The notes: generated from the sequence alone by a model not told the origin. A DNA stretch of 54,349 bases from an uncultured Collinsella sp. (GCA_900541135.1 UQIG01000013.1:1-54349); one strand, 5' to 3'. Numbered from the stretch's first letter, positions 9,499 through 17,653 are shown. Program-made: numbers and translations.

Positions 9499-11358
9499 AT
9501 GGCGATTCTTTTGGGATGCGATTCCGTCAGCCTAGAGTTTCCCACCAAGCATATTTTCGATAGCGTGACGCTCGGCGTGGGCGAGGGCGACCGTATTGGC
9601 ATCGTCGGCAAAAACGGCGACGGCAAGTCGACGCTGCTGAGCGTACTCGCGGGCACGCTGGAGCCCGATGACGGGCGCGTGACGCACCGTCGCGGCACCA
9701 CGATCGGTCCGCTCGGCCAAAAGGACAACCTGGTCGATACCGACACCGTGCATCATGCCGTCGTGGGCGACACGCCCGAGTATGAGTGGGCGTCGAGTCC
9801 GCGTACGCGCCAGATTCTGGCCGGCCTTATTAGCGATGTGCCCTGGGAGGGCACGGTGGGCGAGCTTTCGGGCGGCCAGCGCCGTCGCGTGGACCTCGCG
9901 CGCCTGCTGATCGGCGACTACGACGTGCTCATGCTCGACGAGCCCACCAACCACCTGGACATGCGCACCATCAACTGGCTCGCGCGTCACTTAAAGGCCC
10001 GCTGGCAGCGTGGCCAGGGCGCCATGCTCGTGGTCACGCATGACCGTTGGTTCTTGGACGAGGTCTGCACCAGCATGTGGGAGGTCCACGACGGCCAGGT
10101 CGACCCCTTCGAGGGCGGTTACTCGGCCTACATCCTGCAGCGCGTGGAACGCGACCGCATGGCCGCGGTTACCGAGGAGCGCCGTCGCAACATGGCACGT
10201 AAGGAGCTCGCGTGGCTGAGCCGCGGTGCCCAGGCTCGTTCCACCAAGCCCAAGTTTCGCGTGGATGCCGCCCGCGAGCTGATCGCCGACGTGCCGCCCG
10301 TGCGTGACGAGCTGGAGCTCAAACGCCTCGCCGTGAGCCGCTTGGGCAAGCAGGTTATCGATGTGGTCGACGTGGACGCCGGCTATGCGGATGTCGATGG
10401 CGCGCCCAAGCAGGTACTCTCCGACGTGACCTGGTTCATTGGTGCGGGCGACCGCTATGGTCTTTTGGGCGAGAATGGCGCTGGCAAGTCGACGCTGCTT
10501 GATGTGATCCAGGGCAAAATTGCGCCCACGCGCGGCCGCGTGAAGATTGGCCAGACAGTGCGCTTTGGCGTGCTGTCGCAGCAGCTCGAGGAGCTCGAGC
10601 CCTTCATGGGCGACACGATTCGCGAGGTGCTCAGCAACTATAAGAAGTACTACGTCATCGACGGCAAGGAGACTTCGCCCGAGAAGCTCTGTGAGCGTCT
10701 GGGCTTTACGACGCAGCAGCTCTGGAGCCGCATCGGCGATCTTTCGGGCGGCCAGCGCCGTCGCCTGTCGCTGCTGCTGACAATCCTGGACGAACCCAAC
10801 GTGCTCATCCTGGACGAGCCCGGCAACGACCTGGATACCGACATGCTCGCGATTGTCGAGGACCTGCTCGACGGCTGGCCCGGCACGTTGATCCTGGTGA
10901 CGCACGACCGCTTTTTGATGGAGCGCGTGACCGACCAACAGTGGGCGCTGCTCGACGGCCACCTGACGCATATGCCCGGTGGCGTGGACCAGTACCTGCG
11001 CCTGTGCAACGCTACCGCCGAGGGCGAGCCCGTGGGCGCGCCGAGCGCCAAGACCGGCACGTTTGACACCGGTGCCGCGGCAGCTGCGGCCGAAAAGCCT
11101 AAGGCAAGCGGTCAGCCCAATGGCCTTTCCAACGCCGAACGTCAGAAGCTCCGCCGCGAGGTGAGCTCGCTCGAGCGCAAGATGGAGACGCAGCGCGCTC
11201 GCGTTGAGGAGGCCGAGGCCGCGATGGCCCAGGTCGATCCCACCAACTACACGGCGCTCGGCGAGCAGCAGGCAAAGATCGACGAGGCTCACGCCGCCAT
11301 GGACGAGCTGGAGATGGCGTGGCTCGAGGCGAGCGAAAAGCTCGAGGGCGAGGAGTAA
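9499..11358 (+). CDS. ABC-F family ATPase (Uup-like)
   Basis: This soluble 619-residue protein has two ABC domains: Walker A GKNGDGKST and GENGAGKST, signatures ELSGGQRRR and DLSGGQRRR, and Walker B LMLDEPTNHLD and LILDEPGNDLD. There are no membrane segments. Between the domains lies the ABC-F linker; after the second comes an Ala/Lys-rich stretch and a C-terminal coiled coil (about residues 530-619, LSNAERQKLRREVSSLERKM), as in Uup. Such proteins act on ribosomes or on branched nucleic acids. The second Walker B has GND where TNH is usual. The start at 9499 follows GAAGGAG. The gene is six bases from the next. Confidence 0.92.
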   Translation: MAILLGCDSVSLEFPTKHIFDSVTLGVGEGDRIGIVGKNGDGKSTLLSVLAGTLEPDDGRVTHRRGTTIGPLGQKDNLVDTDTVHHAVVGDTPEYEWASSPRTRQILAGLISDVPWEGTVGELSGGQRRRVDLARLLIGDYDVLMLDEPTNHLDMRTINWLARHLKARWQRGQGAMLVVTHDRWFLDEVCTSMWEVHDGQVDPFEGGYSAYILQRVERDRMAAVTEERRRNMARKELAWLSRGAQARSTKPKFRVDAARELIADVPPVRDELELKRLAVSRLGKQVIDVVDVDAGYADVDGAPKQVLSDVTWFIGAGDRYGLLGENGAGKSTLLDVIQGKIAPTRGRVKIGQTVRFGVLSQQLEELEPFMGDTIREVLSNYKKYYVIDGKETSPEKLCERLGFTTQQLWSRIGDLSGGQRRRLSLLLTILDEPNVLILDEPGNDLDTDMLAIVEDLLDGWPGTLILVTHDRFLMERVTDQQWALLDGHLTHMPGGVDQYLRLCNATAEGEPVGAPSAKTGTFDTGAAAAAAEKPKASGQPNGLSNAERQKLRREVSSLERKMETQRARVEEAEAAMAQVDPTNYTALGEQQAKIDEAHAAMDELEMAWLEASEKLEGEE

Positions 11359-11364
11359 GCGAGA

Positions 11365-12135
11365 ATGATCAAAGCCGCGTTTTTCGATATCGACGGTACG
11401 CTGCTGAGCTTTAAGACCCACCGGATTCCGGCGTCGGCGCAGCAGGTGCTCGACAGCTTTCGCGAGCAGGGGATTGCGTGCGTGATCGCCACGGGCCGTC
11501 CGACCTACCAGATGCCGGACTGGCTGTTCGACCTGGGCTGGGATGCGTACATTACGCTTTCGGGCCAGCACTGCTTTGATGCCGAGGGAGTTTACCGCAG
11601 CTGCCCGATCGATCCGGACGACGTCGCGGTGATTGTGGACCAGGTGGCGCAGGGGCGCTACGACTCGCTGTGCATGCAGGGCGAGAACTCGTTTGTGAAC
11701 CGCCTGTCCGAGCGCGTGGTGACGGCCGGTAGCAACGCGGGAATCGTCTACCACGAGGAGCCGTTTGACCATGCCTTCGATGCGCCGGTTTACCAGTTCT
11801 GCGCCTTTGTGGATCCGGCCGACGAGCATATCGTGACCGATGCGGTGTCGCATTCGCTCACTACGCGCTGGTGTGATCTGTTCTGCGATATTATTCCGGC
11901 CAACGGCGGTAAGAACCTGGGCGTGGCGGCGACGCTGGAGCGCCTAGGCATCGATGCGAGCGAGGCGATCGCCTTTGGCGACGGCGAGAACGACCTGTCG
12001 ATGTTCTCGGCCGTGGGCACAAGTGTGGCCATGGGTAACGCGCAAGAGACCGTGAAGGCCGCAGCGACCTACGTGACGACCGCCGTGGACGACGATGGGA
12101 TCTACAACGCCGCAAAGCACTTTGGGCTGATGTAA
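11365..12135 (+). CDS. Cof-type HAD-IIB phosphatase
   Basis: This 256-residue sugar-phosphate or nucleotide phosphatase of the Cof/YidA kind has DIDGTLLSF (nucleophile) at the start, VIATGRP (motif II), GGKNLGVAATL (Lys motif) and FGDGENDLSMF (acidic motif). The large C2B cap lies in the middle. Its ribosome-binding site is in the end of the ABC-F gene, so the two are probably one transcript. The substrate cannot be predicted. Confidence 0.92.
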   Translation: MIKAAFFDIDGTLLSFKTHRIPASAQQVLDSFREQGIACVIATGRPTYQMPDWLFDLGWDAYITLSGQHCFDAEGVYRSCPIDPDDVAVIVDQVAQGRYDSLCMQGENSFVNRLSERVVTAGSNAGIVYHEEPFDHAFDAPVYQFCAFVDPADEHIVTDAVSHSLTTRWCDLFCDIIPANGGKNLGVAATLERLGIDASEAIAFGDGENDLSMFSAVGTSVAMGNAQETVKAAATYVTTAVDDDGIYNAAKHFGLM

Positions 12136-12158
12136 CTGCGGGCCGCCACCCGGCACCT

Positions 12159-12184
12159 GGGGACACTCCTTGAGAAGCGTCCCC
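12159..12184 (+). repeat. GGGAC-type palindrome
   Basis: GGGGAC (12159-12164) and GTCCCC (12179-12184) form the arms around ACTCCTTGAGAAGC. It is preceded by CCGGCACCT as in the 45627 copy. It is just downstream of the Cof gene, followed by TTTTG, and could help terminate. Confidence 0.6.
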
Positions 12185-12223
12185 ATTTTGTTTTCGTCCC
12201 GCACGTTTTGTGAAACACGGCTA

Positions 12224-12269
12224 ACTTTTAGGCAAAGTAGTAAGACATGGGCAACTTTTGCGGTAAAGT
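12224..12269 (+). promoter_or_regulatory. Tandem palindromic operators upstream of the DtxR/MntR-type gene
   Basis: Two similar palindromes, ACTTT-TAGGC-AAAGT (12224-12238) and ACTTT-TGCGGT-AAAGT (12254-12269), are about 30 bp apart centre to centre, roughly three helical turns. They lie 55-100 bases before the regulator start. Spacing and symmetry suggest autoregulation by a dimeric metal repressor. They do not match the classical 19-bp DtxR box. Confidence 0.5.
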
Positions 12270-12322
12270 AAGCCGTGGAAAGTATCCAAAGGCTAACTAG
12301 CAATCATCGCGAAAGGCGGCCC

Positions 12323-12712
12323 ATGGCCCTACGTGAATCTGGAGAAGACTATCTCGAATCAATCTACGTTCTGTCGGAACGTCAGGTCATCGTGCGCTCG
12401 ATCGACGTTGCGGAGTACCTCGGCGTAACCAAGGCGAGCGTTTCCAAGGCCATGGCGACGCTGGAAAGCAACGGCTATGTCGAAATGGGCAAACGAGATG
12501 TTCATCTGACAGAGCGAGGGCTGGAGGTCGCTCGCCAAATGTGGGAGCGTCACTGCTTTTTCGTGGGGCTGCTGGAGGATGCGGGTGTTTCGGCTGAGGT
12601 CGCGTCGCAAGAGGGCTGCCACATGGAGCACTGCCTGAGCGAGGAAAGCTTCGAGAAACTGAGGGCGATGCTGAACCGGGGCGAGGCGACGGGCCAAGCG
12701 GCGGAATCCTAA
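12323..12712 (+). CDS. Metal-dependent transcriptional regulator, DtxR/MntR family
   Basis: This 129-residue repressor has a winged-helix N-terminus (SIDVAEYLGVTKASVSKAMATLESNGYV) and a helical dimerisation domain; there is no SH3-like third domain, as in MntR. Presumed metal ligands are mixed in type. D9 and E12 (EDYLE), H77, E102 and H103 fit the MntR pattern, whereas position 99 is Cys (EGCHMEH), as in the DtxR primary site. Mn versus Fe sensing therefore cannot be assigned. The start at 12323 follows GAAAGGCGG. The protein ends in an unusual Gly/Ala tail. A strong DtxR-type box is found upstream of the nitroreductase at 21290-21308. Confidence 0.88.
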   Translation: MALRESGEDYLESIYVLSERQVIVRSIDVAEYLGVTKASVSKAMATLESNGYVEMGKRDVHLTERGLEVARQMWERHCFFVGLLEDAGVSAEVASQEGCHMEHCLSEESFEKLRAMLNRGEATGQAAES

Positions 12713-12848
12713 CGAACCCCCAGTAGCGCGGAGTTCGCGCAAAGCGCGAACCAGCGACCGGGACCAGCGGCCCTTTCGGCCAAGTCCATTTCAGCAAAGG
12801 AACCCCGCCAGCAAGCGATGCCCAAGAACTGCCAGCTACGTCACCGCA

Positions 12849-12975
12849 GGCCGGGGCCGGGTTTGGTTTTGAAAACATTCCACAGCGCGAGGCCCGCCTT
12901 TCCGTTGCTCCGCAGGAGCAGGAAAGACGGGCCTCATGCGCGAGGACGTTTTCAAAACCAAGCCCGGTCCCGGCC
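12849..12975. repeat. Long imperfect hairpin (127 bp)
   Basis: Outer arms of 28 bases (12849-12876 and 12948-12975) match at 26 positions and include GGTTTTGAAAAC with its complement. Inside, GAGGCCCG-CTTTCC pairs with GGAAAG-CGGGCCTC, and the tip is TGCTCC/GGAGCA. Nearly the whole element folds on itself. It fills most of the gap between the convergent regulator and ATPase genes. The rest of the gap (12713-12848) holds small hairpins such as GTTCGCGC/GCGCGAAC. Confidence 0.8.
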
Positions 12976-12993
12976 GGAGGGACCACAAACAAG

Positions 12994-14946
12994 CTACAGG
13001 TTCTTGACACCCATCGCGCGCATGGCGTTCAGAATGGCGATGATCGCCACGCCTACGTCGCCGAACACAGCAAGCCACATGTTGGCGATGCCGAGTGCTG
13101 CCAGCACTAGAATCAGCAGCTTAACGCCCAGCGCAAAGATGATGTTCTGCCAAACAATCGTCATGGTCTTGCGCGCCACGCGGATCGCGCGGGAGATGTT
13201 GGATGGCTTGTCATCCATGAGCACGACGTCCGCCGCCTCAATTGCGGCGTCCGAGCCCATAGCGCCCATGGCGATGCCAACGTCTGCGCGGGTAAGCACG
13301 GGTGCGTCGTTGATACCGTCGCCGACAAAGGCGAGCTTGCCCTTGCCGCTTTCGGCCGCGAGCAACGCCTCAACACGCTCGACCTTATCGCCCGGCAGCA
13401 GCTGCGCGTGGAACTCGTCGAGGCAGAGTTGCTTGGCCACCGTAGCAGCCACTTCCTCGCGGTCGCCCGTGAGCATGACGGTGCGCTTGACGCCGGCGGC
13501 GTGCAGGTCGCGGATCGTCTGTTCGGCATCGGCCTTAACGGTGTCTGCAATCACGATGTGACCGGCATAGATGCCATCGACTAGCACGTGGAGGATGGTG
13601 CCGACGACCTCGCAATCGGGCGCTTTGACTCCGGCCGCGGCGAGCATCTTTGCGTTGCCAACGACGACGTGCTTGCCGTCGATGATTGCCGTCACGCCGT
13701 GGCCCGCATCGTTGGCGGAGTCGCTAACGCGCTTGGGGTCGACCTCGCCCTGGTAGGCGACACGCACGGACTGCGCGATGGGGTGATCGGAGAACGACTC
13801 CGCAAGGGCTGCGACCTCGAGCAACGACTGCTCGGTATAGCCGGCCTCGGGGTGCACCGCGACCACCGAGAACGTGCCGTTGGTGAGGGTGCCCGTCTTG
13901 TCAAAGACGACGGTGTCCACATCGGCGAGCGTCTCGAGGTAGTTGGAGCCCTTGATGAGAACGCCCAGCTTGGACGCGCCACCGATGCCGCCAAAGAAGC
14001 TCAGTGGCACGCTAATCACGAGGGCGCACGGGCAGCTGACGACCAGGAAGGTCAGGCCTCGCAGGATCCAGTCAGACCAGGCGCCGGTGACCAGGCCGCC
14101 GCCGAGCGCGAGTATCGCGGCAGCGCCGGTGACGGCGGGCGTGTAGACGCGGGCGAAGCGCGTGATGAAGTTCTCGGTGCGCGCCTTCTTCTCGCTGGCG
14201 TTTTCCACGAGCTCCAGGACGCGCGCGACGGTGGACTCGCCAAACGGCTTGGTGGTGCACACGTGGATGAGGCCCGTCATGTTGATGCAGCCGCTGATGA
14301 TATCGTCGCCGGACTTGGCGGGGCGGGGAACTGACTCGCCCGTGAGCGCGGCGGTGTCGAGCTGGGTTTCGCCCTCGACGATGACGCCGTCGATAGGCAC
14401 GCGCTCGCCGGGCTTGACCACGATCACGGTGCCCACGGCAATGTCATCGGGAAAGACCTGTTCGAGCGTGCCGTCGGGCTGCTCGACGTTAGCGTAGTCG
14501 GGCGCGATGTCCATCATGGCGCTGATCGACTTGCGGCTCTTGCCCACGGCGTATGCCTGGAACAGCTCGCCGACCTGGTAGAACAGCATGACGGCGGCGC
14601 CTTCGGCCATGTGCGGGTCGGTATCGGGGAAGAACACCATGGCAAACGCGCCGATGGTCGCGACTGCCATAAGGAAGCTCTCATCGAAGGCCTTGCCGCG
14701 GCGGATGTTATTGGATGCCTTTTGCAGTACGTCGTAGCCGGCAATCAAAAACGGCACGAGGAACAGCACAAAGCTGGCGTAGATGTCGCCCGGGGTGCCG
14801 AATGCGGCGGTGAGGGTGCCAAGCTCATCGAGGGCGTACACCACGGCAAAAATGCCCAGCGCTACCAGGATGCGGTTGCGCTTATGCTCGAGTGACTCTT
14901 TTTTCTTGCGCTTCTTCTTTTTCTTCCTGGGGTCGGCGGTGGCCAT
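12994..14946 (-). CDS. P1B-type heavy-metal ATPase (Zn/Cd/Pb efflux, ZntA/CadA-like)
   Basis: This 650-residue membrane ATPase is predicted to export divalent metal. In order: a Lys-rich N-terminus (about residues 6-17), membrane pairs, a TGES actuator motif (ALTGESVPRP), the metal site SCPCAL, the phosphorylation site DKTGTLT, the SDHPIAQ His-Pro motif and the hinge GDGINDAP. Near the end a Lys (LGVKLL) and an Asp (FGDVG) match the Zn2+/Cd2+ P1B-2 pattern. There is no HMA domain in the chain; a separate 72-residue HMA protein is encoded upstream. The start at 14946 has GGAGG behind it. It is last gene of the SmtB-type operon. Confidence 0.94.
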   Translation of the reverse strand: MATADPRKKKKKRKKKESLEHKRNRILVALGIFAVVYALDELGTLTAAFGTPGDIYASFVLFLVPFLIAGYDVLQKASNNIRRGKAFDESFLMAVATIGAFAMVFFPDTDPHMAEGAAVMLFYQVGELFQAYAVGKSRKSISAMMDIAPDYANVEQPDGTLEQVFPDDIAVGTVIVVKPGERVPIDGVIVEGETQLDTAALTGESVPRPAKSGDDIISGCINMTGLIHVCTTKPFGESTVARVLELVENASEKKARTENFITRFARVYTPAVTGAAAILALGGGLVTGAWSDWILRGLTFLVVSCPCALVISVPLSFFGGIGGASKLGVLIKGSNYLETLADVDTVVFDKTGTLTNGTFSVVAVHPEAGYTEQSLLEVAALAESFSDHPIAQSVRVAYQGEVDPKRVSDSANDAGHGVTAIIDGKHVVVGNAKMLAAAGVKAPDCEVVGTILHVLVDGIYAGHIVIADTVKADAEQTIRDLHAAGVKRTVMLTGDREEVAATVAKQLCLDEFHAQLLPGDKVERVEALLAAESGKGKLAFVGDGINDAPVLTRADVGIAMGAMGSDAAIEAADVVLMDDKPSNISRAIRVARKTMTIVWQNIIFALGVKLLILVLAALGIANMWLAVFGDVGVAIIAILNAMRAMGVKNL

Positions 14947-14970
14947 GACTCGTATCCTCCCATTTGAATG

Positions 14971-14991
14971 TATGAACACTCGCTCATATAA
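14971..14991 (-). promoter_or_regulatory. SmtB/ArsR-type operator upstream of the ATPase gene
   Basis: On the minus strand this reads TTATATGAGCGAGTGTTCATA, the same imperfect palindrome as the two copies before the repressor gene. It lies 25 bases before the ATPase start, suggesting separate control of the ATPase in addition to the operon promoter. Confidence 0.75.
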
Positions 14992-15046
14992 TTTCGCGAG
15001 CAAAGGCCGCGGCAAGCGCGGCCTTGCAGGTTGGCGTAAACCTGGG

Positions 15047-15265
15047 CTAGAGAATGATCTCGCAGTCAGGCTCGGCGTCGGCCGTAAACTCTACAACGCG
15101 GTTGAGCACCTCGTCGAACTCGGCGTCATCGGCCTCGAGCGTTAACTTCTGGGTCATAAAGTTGACGGACACGGATTTGACGCCCTCGAGCTTGGCCAGC
15201 TCGTCCTGAAGCTCGCGCGCACAGTTGGCGCAGTCGATCTCGTCGAGCTTAAACTGCTTTTTCAT
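15047..15265 (-). CDS. Small heavy-metal-associated (HMA) domain protein
   Basis: This 72-residue ferredoxin-like HMA domain has Cys ligands in DCANCA (C12 and C15) instead of the usual GMTCxxC. The Asp before the first Cys is typical of Zn/Cd-binding HMA domains (ZntA has DCAAC). It fits a soluble metal donor for the neighbouring ATPase, which lacks its own HMA domain. It lies between repressor and ATPase on the same strand, 62 bases after the repressor. The N-terminus MKKQFKLDEI has basic residues but no membrane segment. Confidence 0.92.
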   Translation of the reverse strand: MKKQFKLDEIDCANCARELQDELAKLEGVKSVSVNFMTQKLTLEADDAEFDEVLNRVVEFTADAEPDCEIIL

Positions 15266-15327
15266 GGTGGGTTCCTTTCCCTGTTTTGCGGCTTGGGTGC
15301 AGGCCGCGCTGGTACCGTGGTTGGTTG

Positions 15328-15693
15328 CTATTCGCAGATATGGCTCATGCCCTGGTTGAGCATGGTGTAGACGTGGTCGTCGGCGAGCGAGTATAGGATA
15401 TTGCGCCCGTCGCGCCGGAATTTAACCAGGTGCGACTGCTTGAGTGTGCGCAGCTGGTGCGACACCGCGGACTGCGAGGTTTCGGTCGCTTCGGCGATGT
15501 CTGCCACGCAGAGCTCGCGGCCCATGAGGGCATAGAGGATCTTGATGCGCGTGGTGTCGCTGAAGACCTTGAACAGGTCGGCGAGGTCGTAGAGAAGCTC
15601 CTCGTCGGGAAGGTCCTCGGGCGAGCAGGTGGTGGGGATCGCGGGTTCGGTGGCCTCGATGTCGGGTTTCGTTTCATCAACGCGGATGCTCAT
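15328..15693 (-). CDS. ArsR/SmtB-family metal-sensing repressor
   Basis: This 121-residue winged-helix repressor has a recognition helix in ETSQSAVSHQLRTLK. The α5 zinc site is complete: D105-x-H107, H118 and E121 match SmtB D104, H106, H117 and E120 with the same spacing. The α3 region is ELCVAD, with a Cys as in CadC-type proteins, so a second site is possible. It likely releases DNA on binding Zn or Cd and so derepresses the HMA and ATPase genes. Palindromic operators sit directly upstream. Confidence 0.95.
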   Translation of the reverse strand: MSIRVDETKPDIEATEPAIPTTCSPEDLPDEELLYDLADLFKVFSDTTRIKILYALMGRELCVADIAEATETSQSAVSHQLRTLKQSHLVKFRRDGRNILYSLADDHVYTMLNQGMSHICE

Positions 15694-15706
15694 TGCGATA
15701 TCCTTT

Positions 15707-15767
15707 CATATGAACATGCGCTCATATAACTTGCTTCCAATTATATGAGTGTATGTTCATATGTCAA
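15707..15767 (-). promoter_or_regulatory. Promoter with two SmtB-type operators for the metal-efflux operon
   Basis: Minus strand: -35 TTGACA (complement of 15762-15767), 16-base spacer, and a perfect -10 TATAAT (15740-15745). Operator 15741-15763 fills the whole promoter; a second (15707-15729) lies downstream near the start codon. The two are inverted relative to each other and differ at only two positions. This is a classic repressor-blocked consensus promoter. Confidence 0.9.
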
Positions 15768-15841
15768 TGACGTTCAGGTAATTCGTTGCACAAAATGATG
15801 GGGAATAGTGGACGAAATCCCGGACTGAGCGGTTTTGATAG

Positions 15842-15894
15842 CCGATGCCGGGGTGGGTGCCCCTGAGCCGTGCAAAAATTGGAGTATTCTGCAA
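15842..15894 (-). repeat. GAATACTC/TTTTGCAC element, copy 1
   Basis: The minus strand reads TTGCAGAATACTCCAATTTT then TGCACGGCTCAGGGGCACCC and on. It resembles the plus-strand sequence 16058-16111 over about 54 bases with small gaps. The shared words are GAATACTC, CAATTTT, TGCAC, GGG and ACCCACC. Confidence 0.65.
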
Positions 15895-16057
15895 CGATAG
15901 GGGGTCCGTTAATTTATTGCAGGCCATATAATGCAGTTCAAGAGTTATCTTAGGGTGTTAATCCGATGAGTTCTTCCTCAAATGTTGCCTAACGTTCTCA
16001 CGCAAGAGTGATTTCGCTTCACTTTTGGATCCACTCGAGTGTGATGGACACCCGGCT

Positions 16058-16111
16058 CTGCTGAATACTCGCAATTTTGCACATCGCTAGGGTACCCACC
16101 TTGTTAGCCGG
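16058..16111 (+). repeat. GAATACTC/TTTTGCAC element, copy 2
   Basis: This is an inverted counterpart of 15842-15894, about 165 bases away. It ends two bases from the stop codon of the nuclease-like gene. A pair this far apart could form a long-range hairpin or mark the ends of a small inserted or deleted segment. Confidence 0.65.
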
Positions 16112-16112
16112 T

Positions 16113-17303
16113 CTAGCTTCCGGCCCCGAAGATCCTGCCCTCGGGCGCGAGGCTGTTTGTTTGGGCAAATGATGGGCTGTCGGATTCGACTGTCTGCATG
16201 TCATCGATTGCCGGAACTTCATTAATTGTCGGGTCATCCAGCGTGATGCCTTCGAGTGTTGCTTTTTCGAGGTCGATTCGTTGACGATCTTCGGAATCCT
16301 GGCGAAGCTGCTTCTGAATTCGCTTTTTCTCTTCTATAAACCTTCTGAGTACAAACTGTCTCAGGTCTTCTTGCATGATTTGAAAGTCTTTTGGTAGACG
16401 CGAGGGGCGTATGCCCTCTTTTCGTTGGATCGCCTCCATGACCCTAACGAAAGCGCTGGCATGCATAAAGGAATAACGGCTGACGGTGATGATTCCGTAT
16501 CCCATGGACGCAAGTGCATTCTTGCGCTCCTCATCGATGGCGCGGTCTCCTTCCGCGTCATGATAAAAACCGTTGTATTCAATGTCTGTGCGAGATTTCT
16601 TTAGATACGCATCCATAAAGAACTTCTTGCGTCTCGTGAGATTCTTTGCGGCAGCGGTGACCTGCACCTCGTAATCGGTCTCAATTCCCTTAATACTAAG
16701 CCCTCCTTCGCTTTTGGGCAGCGTTAGCATCATGACAAAGGCCGTTTCCATAGGAGACCGGCATCCGTCGCGTACGCATTGGATCGCCTTTCGGGCAAGG
16801 GCCAGACCGTCGCATCTGGTAATGGAATTAAAGAACTGCTTTAACCTCTCGGTCGAGGTGAGCGCGAAACGCTCGGTATAGGAGGTGGAAGAGTCGGTTC
16901 CAAGGGAATAAGCGCCGCACAGTTCAAAGTAGTACTCCACTAGTTCGCGAAAAGAAAGATAGGTGGCAGCCTGAAGCGCGCAAAGCTCAACGCCAACAAC
17001 GAAGATGCCATCTTTGAGCTCTATAAAGCGTGAGTTCGAGAATCGTTTTGAAGAAACGTGGCATTGACAGTTCATTGCATAGCGCGCATTCCTGCGATCA
17101 AACACCATCACCTCGAGGGAATCATTTGCGCCGAGGGAAACATCATGTTTGGTGAGCCATTCTGCGGCTGCGTCAAGGAGCGTTCCGGTGGGACATGATC
17201 CGTAAATCGCGGCAGGACTACAGGACTCGATGCCTTTCGCAGACACCGAATGCGCGGCCTGGTAGACCGCTTTTGCAGTGGTATGTGACAATACGATACT
17301 CAT
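16113..17303 (-). CDS. Unknown protein with a Vsr/DUF559-like nuclease-fold C-terminal half
   Basis: This 396-residue protein has no recognised N-terminal family. From about residue 180 it shows the layout of actinobacterial DUF559 proteins: CRSPMETAFVMMLTLP, then SRTDIEYNGFYHD, and ERKNALASMGYGIITVSRY. DIEYNG with the following E/D-rich turn and R-x-N-A-L is the likely PD-(D/E)XK-type active site. The C-terminal ~100 residues are charged and then acidic. The gene has lower GC than its neighbours, no clear ribosome-binding site, and an AT-rich TATATA two bases before ATG, so a leaderless transcript is possible. It may be a defence or accessory gene; the function is unknown. Confidence 0.72.
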   Translation of the reverse strand: MSIVLSHTTAKAVYQAAHSVSAKGIESCSPAAIYGSCPTGTLLDAAAEWLTKHDVSLGANDSLEVMVFDRRNARYAMNCQCHVSSKRFSNSRFIELKDGIFVVGVELCALQAATYLSFRELVEYYFELCGAYSLGTDSSTSYTERFALTSTERLKQFFNSITRCDGLALARKAIQCVRDGCRSPMETAFVMMLTLPKSEGGLSIKGIETDYEVQVTAAAKNLTRRKKFFMDAYLKKSRTDIEYNGFYHDAEGDRAIDEERKNALASMGYGIITVSRYSFMHASAFVRVMEAIQRKEGIRPSRLPKDFQIMQEDLRQFVLRRFIEEKKRIQKQLRQDSEDRQRIDLEKATLEGITLDDPTINEVPAIDDMQTVESDSPSFAQTNSLAPEGRIFGAGS

Positions 17304-17653
17304 GGTATATATCGTGTCAGCTAATACCGTGCTGATGGCGCTGAGTGGAAAAATCGTTTTAGAGGTCTAACCAAATGCTGTCCAAAAGCTTGACGCAATA
17401 ATGGGTTGGTACGCCCTAAATTAATGTTTTCGCAGCTCGGCTATAGCATAGAAATACTCAATTGCTGCGCATTTGATATCGATGCATCACCATCCGACAA
17501 CGAATTACGTGTCGGGAATTGGCCGAAATCGTTCAAAATGAGGGTTCAGAATTTGTGATGGCAGATCTATCTGTGGAACGTAGAGCGGCCCCGCTGCGGG
17601 GTTTCCCGCTGTGAGGCCGCTCGTGAACGGGGCCATGCTTGTCGCAGGCGTTT
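17304..17653. other. Gene-free stretch
   Basis: 350 bases that are more AT-rich than average. The left part probably holds the promoter of the nuclease-like gene. A two-lobed hairpin, GAGCGGCC/GGCCGCTC with an inner GCGGG/CCCGC (17583-17622), follows the exonuclease gene on the minus strand and may end it. Nothing else recognised. Confidence 0.55.

Larger units (their letters stand above)
15764..16112. other. Gene-free stretch between the metal operon and the nuclease-like gene
   Basis: About 350 bases without a convincing gene. It holds the inverted pair of ~54-bp elements listed separately (15842-15894 and 16058-16111). A degenerate third copy may lie near 15782-15810. No promoter or RNA family was recognised. 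Confidence 0.6.

Noticed and set aside
9991..11853. Long antisense frame (620 codons) over the ABC-F gene
   Set aside because: It is a shadow of the ABC-F and Cof genes, which carry every expected motif; no ribosome-binding site or motif in the antisense reading.
12818..13561. 247-codon plus-strand frame through the long hairpin and the ATPase gene
   Set aside because: Runs through the palindrome and antisense to a well-supported P1B ATPase; low-complexity Ser/Ala/Thr protein.
16019..16237. 72-codon frame overlapping the end of the nuclease-like gene
   Set aside because: Overlaps the larger gene in another frame, no ribosome-binding site, and covers repeat sequence.
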